DNA of 64,000 bases from Tyto alba (GCF_018691265.1 NW_024881303.1:14563777-14627776); one strand, 5' to 3'. Shown: positions 1 through 15,087, numbered from the stretch's first letter. Numbers and translations are program-made. The notes: a model not told the origin generated them from the sequence alone.

Positions 1-3000
1 ATGGCTCAACATTCAAGTCATCCTACAAAAACTAGCAAGGGGTGAATTTTAATTCATCACATGATGTACATTAATAAGACTTCAGCTTTTGTTTAGCACT
101 GTTAGACAAAAATAATCAATTTAGATGTAAGATTTGCTTCTGCTAAATACATTTTAAACCATGAGCAAATAAACCACACATTGGTACATACAAAACATTT
201 TCTTAGAAACTTTATCAGTACTTGGTTCAATATTTTTTCATTGCCTTTAAAAAACCTGAATGTCTCCACTGGATTCTTGAACTATGGCGTATGCAAGTAA
301 AGCAGAAAGATTTACTTTTACTTGTAGCCAGGACAGATTCAGAAGGCATGAAAACTGATTTAAAACATTTTTAAAAAGTTATTGATGTCAGCCTGTGATA
401 GTGCATTACACACCAATTTTATCTTGTTTGTTGTGTACTTATTTTCCTAGAGAAAAGTTAATTCACACTTGCAAAAAAACGCTAAGACATATCAGCCACT
501 AGCTGATCTGCAATTAAGCACAACTTTTACATTACCTTAGAGATAGCACTATATAAACACTTAAGAAACTACTTACGTTAGCATACATTTCTTGATGGTC
601 ATAACTTTCATATTTGATAGTAGAATGGCACCTGATACTCAGATTTACTTGGACCATTAACTTTTTACCTATAATTTATTGCAATCTTCATTTTAATTAA
701 AATTATAACCATGTATGCGTAAGGTTTTAAAAAAGAAATTGGAAACACTATTAAGCTTCAGAAATACATAAGCAAATAAAACACTTTTTCCATTGAAGAA
801 ATTAAAGATTTACTAAAACTGAGACTACATCAGTAGCAAGAAATCCATAGTTATCAATTAGAAATAGTTTGTGTATTGTGTTATTTCATAAACATATCTT
901 TTGAGAATTAAGAATTGGAAAATTGCAGTCTCTAATCAATAGCATTTATTTGTAAGATATAACACCCTCCCAAATATTCTGTATTTACATTTCTTAAAGG
1001 CTTACTAGCTTTTCAAATTGTTTTCTGCAACATAATATGAAGAGAACAAAACATTCCTCCTGCACATGCAGAAGGGGTTATTTATATCAAACACAGATCT
1101 ATCACTTTTGAAAACTCTGGTTACTTGTTCTCAGCTAATGGCTTCACTTTTAACAATGGTGTAACCTTTTCTCAGAACTCTGTACCTCGTGAATATTTTA
1201 GTTTCTGAATTAATGCAGTATAACATTAGGTTTCATTACAGGCTGTCGCAAAGACAAATCACAATCTATATTTTTAAAGGAAAAAATATTTCCAATTTAG
1301 AAAACTATTTTAAAGTCTTATTTTAAAATCTGTCTTGTTCAGTAATGTCTGCCACAGTAATGTACAGTTTTTTTCATCATTGCCAGTTAATCTAGTGCTT
1401 GTGAGATGTACTTGAATTAACTAGTGACAGCCTTGCTTGAATGGGAGAGGAACAAAAGCGCACAGGATGCCCACAACAGACTGGAATTTTCCCGTATTGT
1501 CCATCTTTGTATTCAATTGGGGTTAAGTCTTCCTTTCATTTAGTTCTGACAGATATCGAAAGTACCATTTAGAGTTATTTGATATATAGTAAACCAACAA
1601 TTCATGATAAGTAATACAAGTTTTTATTCTAAAATCTTGAGATCACACATTCCCTTTCTCCAGCAAAAAAACTTTACCGATATTAATGCAGAAAGAACAA
1701 ACTGCCCTTGCCAAGGACTCAGATACAGCTAGAGACACTGCATTGGACAGAATGTTATATGTCCTGGTAATAACCAGGAAGACGATTGCTTTAGGGCTTT
1801 TGGGGATACACAGAAAGAAGAAAAGCCCCTTATTCTCTATCCTTAAAAAAAAAAAAAAATTTCAGGTTAGTTTCAGGAAACAGAGAAACATACATAATCT
1901 GAAAAATTATTTGGTTTAAAATGGAAGTCCTCTAATTGAAGACAATTTGCATTCTTTTTATTTTTAACTGGACTCCCTAGAATGAGATCATATTCTTATT
2001 TTTACCCCAGTGGGGTTGCATAGCTTTGTCACAAAATTCACCCAGCTGTGATGCCATCCCCAGCACACTATGCAAGTGTGGTCTTGACGTGCTGCGAGAG
2101 AGGGGTTGTACTCCAAGGCTTGTCCCATCCTCTGCAGCATTTGTCAATGCTACAACAACATGCACGTTGCTTATTTTTAAAAGAAATTCAGGTTTTCATG
2201 GAGGAGGAGATGAAGGAAAAGACAGAGATAATCTATTTCATAGCTTTCATGTTTGTTGAAAAAAGTTTAAAAATATACTTTGGTTGACTACTGCAGTTTT
2301 GTATCTCCCCAAGGCTACACAGAGTCCTCAGCAAAAGGGAGAGAGCCAGCAGATGTCTGATCCGTCCTTGGCTGGGAACAAGCCCCATGCCAAGGTCCAA
2401 GCAGAGCCTGGCTCGTGACTGTTCCTCTCCCTCAAGGACTTTCTGGGACTGATTTTCTTCTGGTGGCAGTCTGTACTTCTCCTGTACAAGTGTCACCTGA
2501 GAGATCAGATGGATGAAGGCTCTGTAGAGCAAATCCTTTTCCAGAAACCATCTCCTAATGGCACTGAGGTAAAGTAGTAGTGTGAACAAACCCTGCAGAA
2601 AGCCTGGCTGATAAAGCTCTTGTTTATACTGAGCACCTGAGCTTCAACCTTTGTGATAAGGTGAAGCCTAACAGCAAAGAAAAAACTTCAAGGACAACAT
2701 GGCCATACAACTTTAGGGCAAAAGTTCTCTTATGCTTTCTTAGCTCTGGATGTGGGTGGACCCCTGTATCCAAGTGTACAAACACAAGATAGAGCAAGTA
2801 TAGCCACTTGAACTAAATTAATTAATATTTTCAGAGTTCTCACTTGTAAACCTGGAATTTATTTATTTACTTAATTTCCCCTCTTTGATCCTTTCTTATT
2901 TTGTTTGTTTGGTTTTTTTTTTTTGTAGGATACAACTTCAGAAGTCAAATTCAAAACATACCAAGACACTATTTAACATCACAATCTATATTTATGATTC

Positions 3001-6000
3001 AAACAATTTTAACAGCAGTCCTGAACACAGATTAGAAGTCTCCAAGTATGTAAAGACTATTTCAGTCATAATATTTGCCCAAAACAGCATCCAGGTATAG
3101 TAAACTTCTTTGACACAACACAGAGCAGAAATTTTCATGGGCAGTGAGTCAAACAACATACTGAACCTGGAAATCACTAGATTTACAAGAGATGGGAAAA
3201 AGGCTGAAACAGATTGGAAAACATTTCTCCCTACTGCACCAAAGAAAGAGTTCAGAAGACAGTATCTGCTCACAGCACACCAATTTTAAAAGCCAGACAA
3301 GGCAAGCAGGAGATGCTTTTTTCAAAATACCCTTCAGTTTAGCAGAAGACAGACAAGAGTAAAGTCTAGTACAGAAAAGCTTCAGCATGAAAATACTTTG
3401 TTATGTAAAAGACACAGGCATAATAAACAATCCCATGGTAGGACACACAGATCAGAAGGTCGTATTCCCAATATTTAACATGACCATTTAGGAAAACCCC
3501 CAGACGTCAGGCTCTCACCATGGCAGGAATCTCACCCCCCAAAGCTATTGCTTCACTGGACCAGGGACCCAATGCTTCATGCTCAATGATCTGTCAGACA
3601 CTATAGCAGGCACAGCAGAATTCTCATCTGCTATTTTGGCAGCTCACATCTCTGCTGCAAAGTATGATTTTCTGAAAGACTCACAGCCTGGAAAATGGGA
3701 CAGAGCAGAGCTGTGTTGGGAAAAGGGTCCCCCCAGCATGCCCAGTCCTCCAGAACTCAGCCTGACCTTCCCTCAAGAAACCAAAATGGTTATAAAATTT
3801 TCAGAGAAAATAGTATCTAAAAGCTGGCAGCATGGACCATCTTCCCCACAACGTTACTTTGAAAAAGGACTGAATGGTTTGAAACTGCCTATGAAGCAGA
3901 CTCCGAGGAACATGTCCATGTGCAGGACCTATGCACCAAGTCTGGGGGTTCAGATGTCACCCGTACACAGCCAGCACATGGTGTCAGCATTAAGTTGTTA
4001 CCCAGCCATCGTGACTGCCTCCTGACTGCCCACAGACAAGTCCCTGCAACTAACTTTATGGAAGAGCTTGCCCCATATCTCAAGTCATTACATGCAAGGA
4101 TGCAATCACCTCTGTGAGCTGTGTTCGGGAGTCCTGGGGCATGGGGTGAGTGCCTCCCACCAGTAGTTACTGCAGAGAGCTGGCAGCACTGCCAGCCCGG
4201 GAACTCAGGGGGCTTCAGCAGGTAGAAGTGGGTGCCTGTTTGCTATGGGAAGGAGCTGGGATCCAGTGCACAGGTGGAACATGTGGAATTAGGCTCCCAG
4301 CAGGCACAGCACCCAGAACATACACAAAACACAAAGCATGCAGACAGAAACATGGCAGAAGGAGAGGGGCAGTTGCCATCATCTAAACCCAATTCTGCTG
4401 CCACCACTACCTTTGACCTGTTGATAATACCCTGCCAAATTAAGTTGTATGACCTACAATCCCACAGGAATACTAAATGCCATGTATTTTCTTCTGTCTT
4501 GTGCATACCTCCCCATAATGCATTTTTCTGTGAACTAATTATAAAATTCATACACTATAGCTGCATCTTCTCACCCTCTGTCTATTCCTCCTCAATACAA
4601 ATCACAAAATCCAGCTTCTTCTTCAGCAGTTCCTGCCTGCACTCTCAATAGATGCCAGGAATGGTAATGCTCAGAATATACAGTGCAAGAAAAAGGTTAT
4701 TATACCAGAAAGTTAATTTGAAAATGAATAAATAAGACACTGGGTGTAACTGGAAGCTAATACACAGTTCTAAATTGATATGCATAATATGCTGTATTAA
4801 GAACTTCTTACCTAGGCAAAGGAGATGTTCAGAAATAGAGTGCCAGTAGGTTTCTCCAGCTTCTCTTGGATTATTTCAAATGGATACAACTCATTTTCAC
4901 TTTTAAATCTCTGTTTTACACAACTATTCAGAGGGCTTCATCTTCAGCTCAATGTTGCTTAAAGAAAAATATATATGAACTTGCATATCATTCATATCTA
5001 ATGCTTTTACAACCCACACCTCCTTTTTACTAATTATCATGAGGAAGCCTGCCAAAAGTGTCAAAACCTTTTTTTTTTTTTTTTTTTTTTTTTTAAGCTG
5101 CTACTTTTATCAGAAGAAAAAAGAAAGGATTAACAAATCTGAAAGACGTAGTCACTTTAACAATGCCCATTTCTTTCCCAAGGTTTGTGCCTACAGAAGG
5201 TCAGAAGAAACCCCTGGCCTTCACTGGATTGAATCCCCTGGACTTCACTGCACTCTGCACCAGCCACCTTTGGAGGAGCCTTCAAGGACTGAGCTTATTT
5301 CACTTCCTCATATTTCCACTCTCATAGCCGTGAAAGTGGGAATTCAGCTCATACAGATTGTAACATAGGTTTAGTATGCAGCTCTTAACCATACCTCATT
5401 AAAGGACAAATAACAGGGACTTGTAATAGCAACATGTCAATTCTTCCCAGTCATAACTGGAAAAAAGAGGAAAGATTTCACAACTATGCAAGTTGCTGAC
5501 TTGTCAAGGGAGTCACAAAATTGCTGTTTCCAGCACAGAATGGTTTTAAATTTTTATACAGGTCTAACATTTAATTTTAGTAAAACAAATGTTATGTACA
5601 AAGAGAAACTGGTTAAATATCTATGCAGCAGAACAAAAGGAACTGCATTAAACTGCAAGTAAAACTAGATCATCTACACTACTGTTTAAGATAAATGGAG
5701 TTTCTACTAAAAAACTTACTACTACATTTACATTAATGACAAATCTTTCACAGTGCACAGCAGTCATGACAGAGACAGTTATTTTTTCTGGCTTACTAAA
5801 TGAGGTTTCACTGTGTTGAACATCAGGAATCAGTAACTTCAATCCAGAACCACAACAAGCTGCCTCACTCAACCCAGAATCAAAATGGTTCAAATTTATT
5901 GGATAAACTAAGGTCTGAACAACATTGGTGCCTCTGCAGAGCACCATGGGGCACTTTCTGCTTGTTGCACAGGGTTTGTGCCCTAGACTACAGCTGAAAT

Positions 6001-8538
6001 TGCACTCCATGTTGCTTGGGTCTCTGCAGCAGATGAACACAGACAGCCTGGTAAACTGAGCAATAACACTTACTAAATCTAGTAATCTTAGTTAATACTA
6101 ACCTGTGTAGTGCAGACAGTGCTCTGTGCCACAGCTGGGAACATCCAAACAGAAAGAACTTTATGTCATCATAGTCAAGATATTTGGAATAGATTTTTTT
6201 TAATCCCTGCTGTATTTGTCCTGCTTCTAATCCACTCACTCAAGACACTTTTTTCTAAGGGACCCAGACTGGAAAAAGTCAGGAGTAGGCAGAAGAAGGT
6301 GGCCTATATGTATTATATTCTTGGGGGAAGTACCTGAGCAGTGCTGAGATAGCACGTGAAGAGCCTTGCTAAGACAGGTGAAGGTAGAGAGGTTTTTCCC
6401 ATGTTTGCTGTTTGGGATATAGACTGCCATGGACTTTGCAAATGTTTGTTTAATGAGCTAAATATGGCACTGGCAGACACTATGTAGAATCAGAATTACA
6501 AAGATCCAAAAGCTTGAGTTGTTTTCCCAAATATCTTTCCTCACCTTTTCTGGTACTTGTCAGTGGTCCATGGGGCATCACCTGAGAAAACTGGGCTCTA
6601 ACAAAATATCTCCCCCTTGAATCTTACATTCTACTTCTTAAATAGATTAACCAGTTCCTAATGCTAGATACAAAAACTCTGACAAAAATATATGTGGTTT
6701 TTACCACCATTGATTTTAGCGATTGCTCCAAATTAAAACCAAACCACAAAATATACACAGTCTTTGAAATTCTGTAATTTTAGGGTCTTTATTAAAAATC
6801 AGCCATTTCAATTATTCTTGTGTTAAAATATCTACATACTGGAAAGAAAGAAAATGTCAAAAGCACAAACTTTATTATCCTTCTCCCTGCTCTCAGAGAG
6901 GCTTCAACCAGGCAGCAGCTACTTCAAAGCTTCACATCACACGTGCCCAGAGACTTAGACCAAGAGAAGCAACTGCCAAGATCAGGAGGCAGTAAAAGGC
7001 TTACATTTAGAGGGCTCCCCAAGGCTAAACATTTTTAAAAATTAAAAACTCAAAAATAAAAACTAGAAAGGAGGGAAACCCCTGAAGTTACACCCTCCTA
7101 TAACAATATGGACACAAATCTCTCATAACTTTCTGAGTCACATCTACCAGGGTTAATAACCCAGCATCGACCAAATGGTTTCTGGGCTTTGCAAAATCCT
7201 GCAAAGCCTTGCAGGAATCACTGGAGCTGCTTTAAGCTCACTTCAGCTTTTGGGAAGTGAAGAAGAGTAAACAATCGGGACACACAACTGCTCTCTCAGT
7301 GCAAGGCTCTTAATCCAGGCCTTCCTCCATGTGACCACTGAATATGACTGCCAACTCCTGCAAGAGTATTTTTGTTTAAATTCCTCAACACAGAGATCTT
7401 GTGGATCTTCCTCTTCCCCTTTCAATGAGTCTGCTGTAATCAAAAGAAATGTTTCAGCTGCAGTCAACCAGACTTGATTCTGAGAACAGGGCAGCAGCAT
7501 TATACACTGATGACATCTGTTACTGATTAATTCTGATTTTAGGGTATGCCTTTTCCTACAAAGTTGTGAAATAATCAGATCAATGTGCTCCTGAAACCAG
7601 TATCTACCCAAGAAAGACAATATAATAAAGAAGAGATCATTGTTCTTTTGATAGAAATTTTACTTCTCTCTCAAAAGTGCAAAAGAAAATTCTAAGAAAT
7701 ACATAGCCACAAAGTTATAAAGCGCAAGGAAAAAAGAGATGATATGCAATTAGGAATTAAAATTTCTGTGGATAAAAATACTGTGAGCACACCTGTGTGC
7801 CTGGGGCTAACTATGATCTTTTTTTGAATCAATGTGATGTCATATTCTGCAAAGAACATAAGAATTACAAAAAAGTTTCATAGCTTCCAGGGAGAAAAAA
7901 AGAAAAAAACAACAAAACACACAGACACTCATGAAAGTAACCACAAAACCGAATATTCACTGAAGAAATGAAGAAATCTCAATAGTAAAAAATTTATGTT
8001 AGTCCACTCCACTTTGAATGGGTAACTGGAATGAAGACTGAATTTATGCTGCATGTGTAATACTTCTATGAACTTTTAATTCAATTATAAGTCATATATG
8101 TATCAGTCAAAAAGTACTCTTCCTTTTTATTACAGTCTTCTAGTGGCTGTCTGCCTCTCCCCTGTATTGCCTTACACATTGTTTTAAAATTTTGCCTACC
8201 ACCACTATGCCTGGCACAACACAGAATAAAGGGGATCACTTCTACCTGCTACAGTACAAACTGGATGGGTATCACTTTGCACCTGGATGTATTGATGCCG
8301 TGCAACACATGGTGCCACAAGCAGCTGCAATGACAAAAGCGAGGGTCCAGTTCCACAAGACACAGTGGTCAATCTAGAAGCCCCCAGTCTGCCTGCAGCA
8401 CTCACTACTCCCACAATTTATCTTCTGCTGCCTCTGGAATCTGATTTAATTCTTCAACCTGGCAGAAAACTAATCCAGCAAAAGCAAAACCAAAGTATCA
8501 CACACAAACTCTGTGTAGATTTTTTTTTTTTTTTTTCT
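1..8538. other. Intronic AT-rich DNA, no recognisable element
   Basis: This stretch holds no exon or named repeat that I can support. Notable only are short A tracts (near 1845-1859), a 26-nt T tract (5069-5094) and an A-rich patch near 7895-7925. Short open frames are scattered on both strands without splice or coding features. Confidence 0.7.
5069..5094. repeat. Poly(T) tract, 26 nt
   Basis: An uninterrupted run of 26 T. It could be a homopolymer expansion or the tail of a minus-strand retroposon; no retroposon body is recognisable downstream. Confidence 0.9.
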
Positions 8539-8930
8539 GTTGGGTTAGCATGTTAAATTAACTCTGACAAATTAGTCTGACAAGTGTTAAGTGGGTAAAA
8601 CCACAGAGAGTAAGGGAGAGGAGGGGAAGTGAGACCTGCCTCCCAAGCGGCCGCACAGTGTGTTAGTTTATCTGCCTGAGGTATTGTACCTTGAAAATGG
8701 GAGCGGATGGCTGGGGAGGGGGAGCATCAGGTTTGCCCCCAAGACCAGAATCCACTTAACCTCAGGTTCCTGAATTCTATAATACTATCTTCGAGCTCCT
8801 GCAGCTCCCTGGTTTGTTAATCTTTACTCCTACACAATCCTATACACCCTCTTATCACATAACATATAAAGGACCAACCCTGTCATCTTTAACATCCCTT
8901 ATTCAGTCTCCCCCCATCTACGTTACATTG
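8539..8930 (+). mobile_element. Possible LTR or retroposon fragment (family not identified)
   Basis: A T tract (about 8521-8536) is followed by TGTTGGGTTAGC, an LTR-like start, and then about 390 bp richer in GC than its surroundings. The segment includes a NotI site (GCGGCCGC, about 8648-8655) and a TATA-like CATATAAAGG near 8862-8872. I could not find a matching 3' end or a target-site duplication, so the boundaries are approximate. Alternatives are a minus-strand retroposon whose poly(A) tail is the T tract, or ordinary unique DNA. Confidence 0.28.
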
Positions 8931-9973
8931 CATTATTTCATTTAATTAAAAAAATTGAAACATTATCACATAGTGTTACTCATCTTCAAATTTAGTCATT
9001 GGAATGATTTTATACATCAATGTGCATTGGAAACAGGGTAAATTTTATGAAAAGAAGCAGGTAAAAGGAAAAAGGGTTCTTTCAATTTAGCTTTGCCCTG
9101 GGAGAAAAAAAAAAAAAAAAGAGATCAAAGAAAAAAAAAAAAAAAGTTGTAGGTTGCCCTGGTATTGACTTCCCCTGTTTAAACAAATTTTAGAAATAAG
9201 CATATCAATCATGCAGAGGTATGTCTTCACATAAGAGGTTAGGGTCCCAGAAAGAGTATCCTACCTAGGGATGACAGCTACAGAATGGAATCTCTCAAAT
9301 AACTTACACATGAGACAATGCTGAAATAAACCACACTGCTCTGTTCACTGCTGTAAAGTTTCACTTTAATGCCTTACAACTGTGAACTCCATAAAAAATG
9401 AGTAAATACAGATATATTGCTCTTGGGAGACCACACCAACAAGCATATTTTCGAGCTTCCATGGATTTTAGTTATAAAGCATTCTCCTAACACAACAGCA
9501 AACATTTTTCAACTCCATTGCTGAACATTTAATCCCAGGACTCAGTTTCTTAACTGTTTCTAAAAACCAAAACAGAGCATCTAGGTCATAAAAGAAAGCT
9601 GAAATACAGTTCAGATAACCAAAGATTTAATTCAGCTATAGGTTTGTTCTTTAAGACTACTGGTGTGATAGTCAGAAACATTTTTTTTGGACTTGTGCAG
9701 ATAACATGCTTATTCTAAGTCTTTCAAATAACAGACCGTTAAATGTAGCAAAACCAATCTAAGCAAAATCCAACATACAGTAATCAATCATATAGGGGCA
9801 AGGGGGGAAATCCATAACCAAAACCCTTACTATTTGTATCCTGTTTATCCAGCTTTAAAAACAGAAGTGGAAACACTGAGCTATGAGATACTAAAAAGGT
9901 CAGGTAAATTGCTACTCCCATATCTCTCCCTGCCACCTCTAAAATAAGTGGGCTTAAATCTTTTAATAAAACA
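8931..9973. other. Intronic DNA, nothing recognised
   Basis: AT-rich sequence with two A tracts (about 9105-9120 and 9130-9145). No exon, SINE, LINE or LTR was recognised. Confidence 0.65.
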
Positions 9974-10203
9974 GAACTGTTATAAATATAAAACCTTGGG
10001 TTTAGTTCTGTCTGATCCATTAAACTTTGATCAAAAGAAGTAAAGAATTTTTAACTTTCAGTTCTGAACATCATCAGTGTCCATAATGAACTGTTATAAA
10101 TATAAAACCTTGGGTTTAGTTCTGTCTGATCCATTAAACTTTGATCAAAAGAAGTAAAGAATTTTTAACTTTCAGTTCTGAACATCATCAGTGTCCATAA
10201 TGA
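9974..10203. repeat. Perfect 114-bp tandem duplication (two copies)
   Basis: Bases 9974-10089 recur without a visible mismatch at 10088-10203, giving two copies at a period of 114 bp that share the dinucleotide GA at the junction. Homology stops abruptly at both ends (9973 differs from 10087; 10204 differs from 10090). The identity implies a very recent duplication, possibly by slippage at the GA microhomology, or an assembly artefact. It lies in EML1 intron 1 and contains no recognised element. Confidence 0.95.
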
Positions 10204-12101
10204 GCTTTTTGATGAACAAACAGTTAATAAATCTCCTACACAAGTCCTATGGTCCCTTGTTCACAATATTAAGAATCTCTTCTCAAGAAAAACAGAGTAG
10301 AACAACAAGGAAGCAACTTTTCAGGAGTAATATACTGACCATATTTCTTCCCAGATTAGAGTGAGTGATGGTAAGAGATGAGAGACTGGGAGACAACATC
10401 TCTCAAAGATGATGACAGCACGACTGGCCCAGCTCTAGCTGCCCCAGCAGCACTGCTCACTAACTGTGATAACCACTGACTCGCTGTACATATTTTAGTT
10501 TGGACCCAGAGGGTGCACACGCAGTGATCATCACCACTCACTCCTCTTTGGTTTGTATCGCGGTCAAGGCTTGAAAGTGCACTCCAGACGCACAGCAGGA
10601 GCGCTGATGTGTGTTTGGTGCATGGCATAGACTAGGGCTAGTCCACGGTAAATGCAGACATACAGATACATGAGTTCTCACCACAAACTGTTTTGCTTTA
10701 CAGATTTCTTCCTCTTGTCCCAGACAGAGCTAAAATATAACATCCCAGAGCTAGTGTGTCTTGCATACACCTCCTTTAAAGTATTTTGCCCTTCAGCTGC
10801 AGAGCCTACATCATACCATTCAAGAAAAGCTTTATCTGTATGCCACTGGTAGCTGACCCCAGTCTACGTATCTGCCAGACCACATACCAAAACCCCAAAT
10901 TTTAAAAATGGATCTTTCCTCACTTCTCAGTAGAGAAAGACCTCAAGCCTTGCAAAACATATAAATGCTTAACTTAAAAATTGTATGTATAAAATCTCTT
11001 GTCCCAAAGGATCCCTAATTAGTTCATTAAAACATTTGAACACAGAGGAATTTACTTATTATCAAACTGAAATACAGGGATCTCGCACACACAGAGTCTA
11101 ACATAAAAGGGAGATAAAAAAAAAAAAAAAAGAACTTGCCCTCACAACTCTCAGTGCACGGCATTGTACAGAGTTAGCTAAATTACAGTGGTGTATATTT
11201 TTTACTGTGAGAGCCAAAATTTCTAAGAATTCTCATTTTGGTAGACTCAACTGGAGTTTGCCATGAGCATTTTCAGAGTTTGACATTACAGTTCCACTGA
11301 AGTCCACAGACAGATTCCTACTGGCTGCACAGCATCAGGATTTTGTCTCTTACCCCAAATCACATTAGTAATTGTTTACTGTGATACACTGAGTTATTTT
11401 AAATATGTTTTATATTCATGCCTCTCATAATCCATGGACATGAGTGCCTTAAATTCAATTTTTAAATTAAATTCAAAATTCAATTTTTAGATTCACAGTC
11501 AGGAACCTAAAAAAGATGGCCTGATTTTTCAGATCATTTGAGCATAGTCCTGACTGTCACTGCCCTATTATTTTGGCCTATATTTGGAAGATGTAAAGCA
11601 AAAAAGCAGAAGTGCAGACACTGGTTCGAATGAAGACTGGCCTGAGTCTCAGGATATGCTAATGTCTGTCAGGTTTTTATCAGTTTAGATAAAGGCCCCA
11701 TTGCCCCTTGTGGCCCAGCCAGCCTCACCAGACCACCCATCTAGCTGCAGACCTCGCTCCCCCCCAAGAAGCCATCCTCCCTCAGCATGAAGCTCATCGG
11801 ACACTGAGCGGTAGGACCATGTCATGTGGCACATTAAGCCTGACGTGCTTACTTCAGGATCGGGAGGAAGACTCACCTGCCAGATCCTGCAAGCTGTTTA
11901 AAGCAGCATCTTCATTTGGGAGATGGAAGGATGCTTTCTAGGCAGCAATAGGTCTGTGTAAAACAGGTTGGGAAATGCTGGACAGGGAAGGGGAACGGAA
12001 GCAATGAAGTTGTAACTGGTTTTAGTAAACATAAAGTAAATACGAAACTGACTGTCAGCATGTCTCAGGTTTCAGGATGATTTTTTTTATTTTCCCCATG
12101 G

Positions 12102-12119
12102 GAAAACAAACAAACAAAC

Positions 12120-12150
<31 letters not shown>

Positions 12151-12155
12151 AAAAA
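12102..12155 (+). repeat. (AAAC)n simple repeat merging into poly(A)
   Basis: Repeated CAAA units run for about 35 bp and pass into about 20 A. No body of a retroposon is recognisable upstream, so it is listed as a simple repeat. Confidence 0.85.
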
Positions 12156-15087
12156 GAGAAATCTGCTCCTAATGCTTCTGACTTCAGGGTGCGAAAACCT
12201 TCCACAACCCAAGGGAAATTCTAGACACAACTGCCCAGTCATCCCTGCTTGGGTATACAGGAGCTGAAGTGGGAAATCTCGAAAGCTCTTTCTGTTTGTT
12301 GTGGCTTTCACAACAGTTTTAAGAGAAAGGAACACCTCGTTTTCATTAAATACAAGGATCTTTACAAAGTTTTCATTACAAAATATTTGCCTTTACTAGC
12401 TTGAAACAATGACTGTTTCTCTAACTTTTCTATCTACGTATTTAAATGTGCTCATTGGTTCTGTGTCTTAAGAACTTCGCATTTTAAAGCTTAGCTTAAG
12501 CTCCCATTCACACATAATTCTCAGATGACTACAAGGCAGTAGCAATGTTTCATATTTCTGACCTGCAACAGGTTGTAGAAGTTATACTTAAAACCAGAAA
12601 ATATTTCTTCTTTCCTCTTTGCAGGAAACTTATGTAAGTTTCCAATCAAATACAGAGCCTATGCTATTAAGAAATGCAGATTGCTTTTATCATCCTAATC
12701 CAAAAATGTATTATCTAAAAACACTTCTAGAGACCTCAATACTGGTTTTCAAATGAGTATATCCTATTTATTCAATAATCAGTCATTTCAAAGCAAGACA
12801 AGAAAATGATGGACCATGTCTGATTTTACCCTCTGGAAGTAATGGAGTGTGGACAACCTCGCTTAATTACTTTCTAAAGAATTAATTTAGTGAAATTATG
12901 TTAACATATCATTATCCCCACCCCATCTCCCTAAAAAACCTCAGGGAGCTACTTCCACATTTTAATTATGTAATAGACGAACATTTTAAATTGTGTTTCA
13001 TGGAAGAAGAGCATCATCCATAGTTCCTTCTGCACTCCCTCTAAGCTTTCACAATTCCTTATGGTTGTCCAATTAGTGTCATTTGTAAAAAGCAAGCACC
13101 CCACAAAAAATGTAGTCATTATATCATTTCACACAAACTTCCTACTTATTCTCTCGCATCTTCCTCAAGATTTTAATGATCAAAAACCAGGTTCTTCATT
13201 ACAGCTTCACAAAATTTCTCTTGACAAATGAACTGCAACATTGACTTTAAAATTTTCATCTTAAATTTCTAAGGAAAAGAGAAATAGGAGGGAAGTCAGG
13301 ATAAAACCTATTAAAATGTATGTCACTGACTGGCATAATCCCTCACTGACTCCTCACATATTCACTTTTTAATAATGTACTTCTAATATAATTTCAATCC
13401 TTATTTGAATTGTTTGCATGTGGTTTAAACTTTAGTAAAAGAATCTGAGTTTTGCTATTCTTAATTAAAACTTAAAGCACATATTTTATCAGCTCTGCAA
13501 AGTACTATTAGATTTTTTAAAAACTCCTTGAAGATCAGATAAAGCATGTTTTTCTGCTGAGAGACCAATGCTTTAATCTGCAATTCTGTAAGTTGTTTTA
13601 TTCATGATAAAATACTTGATACTTGTAGTTTCTCTCCATACTGCTAACACTGACACAGATTCTCTATTGAGGTTTGACTATCACCGAAGGATTCTCTCAT
13701 GACTGGTCTACATTATCATTTGTTAGCTTAGTTAAAAAAAATAAAAAATAAAAAAATGGGGTAACTACAATTAATGCTATCCATGACTAAAATGAGCTTT
13801 AATAATTAATGATTTGGAAATACATAGCTAATTAAAGGGCAACAAATTCATTGTACTTACATAGTGTCTTATTGAAAATAATAGTTTGAGTTGTAATAGG
13901 CTAACAATATATATTGTGAAAGTGTCCAATACAGCAAGTTATTTTTATTTCATGTGCATTGACTTCTTCTGCATTCAATTACTGCAAATACAAAAAAATG
14001 TGTTTCTGTCTGCCACCCCTCCCCTTTATTCCAGGATATAAGAAAATATGTTCTAGAAGCAAGTTGATCAAAAAATCAACTTATATCCTCTATAGCTCCA
14101 AAATGTGCAAAACAGTCGTGTAACATGGAGTCCAATCCAGCATTACATTTAAGAGTTCAATTGTGAGAGCCATAACAAATCTCAGTGAAAGAAAAAAATA
14201 AGAAAATACTGTCCAAGCAATTCTGGGTAATAAAATCTTCTACTGTCCTACAAAACTGATAGAAGCTTCATGTAGGGTATGTCCTCCACTCCCAAGTTCA
14301 AAACATGCTGCTGTCCTGGAAAGAATAGATCTAGAAATAAAACATGAGAAAGCCTGGTTTGTCTGTCCGTCTCTGTTGTTACAGGCTTTTGAGAAAAACA
14401 ACAAAGATGAGTAATGCTACTAACATGTTTGCAACATCTTTTGAATATGTTTGCAACATTTTCTCATACACGGAGTGCATGAATCTGCCCAGCAAGAACC
14501 AAATTAAATCCAATTTTGCTTTGCATTATTCCTAGGAAGTGATCACAGTACAACAAATTACAGACTCTTCCGACCCTTGACAGAATTGAACTATTTACCT
14601 GAAAGCTACAAGGCTCAACTTACTCCCCTATACTATATTGTGCAATTTTCATCCAGCTGTAGGAAGAGAGTAGCCAGCTGTATTTTGGAAGGTCAGGGAG
14701 AGGAATTGTGAGAGTCAAATGGGAAAGAAGAGCCTACTGCCAGAATAATATTGTCCATAAAGGTTTCCTGTTTGTAGCATTGACTTCCTTACCGGCAGAG
14801 CATTGCTCCTCTTGTAGGTACATGAGTCGGAGGGAAAATGTACATATATTTTATTTATTTTCAGGAATGGTGGATAATTACAGAAGCAGAAAATTCAAAC
14901 TAGAAATAAGCTGACCAAAACTAGTATATGAACTGATTCACACAATTTACTTTTCATGACTTAAAAGAAATAGTGACTGACAGTTATCAAAACTATTACC
15001 TGTCAAAAAACTTAATAATATGATTTAATGATTTGGGGGGGGAGGGAGGCAGCGAAAAGGAACTCTTGTTTTTTAAGAGGGGGTTTT

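Noticed and set aside
3579..4025. 148-codon plus-strand frame in EML1 intron 1
   Set aside because: No domain, overlaps equally long frames in other phases, and shows no splice signals of note.
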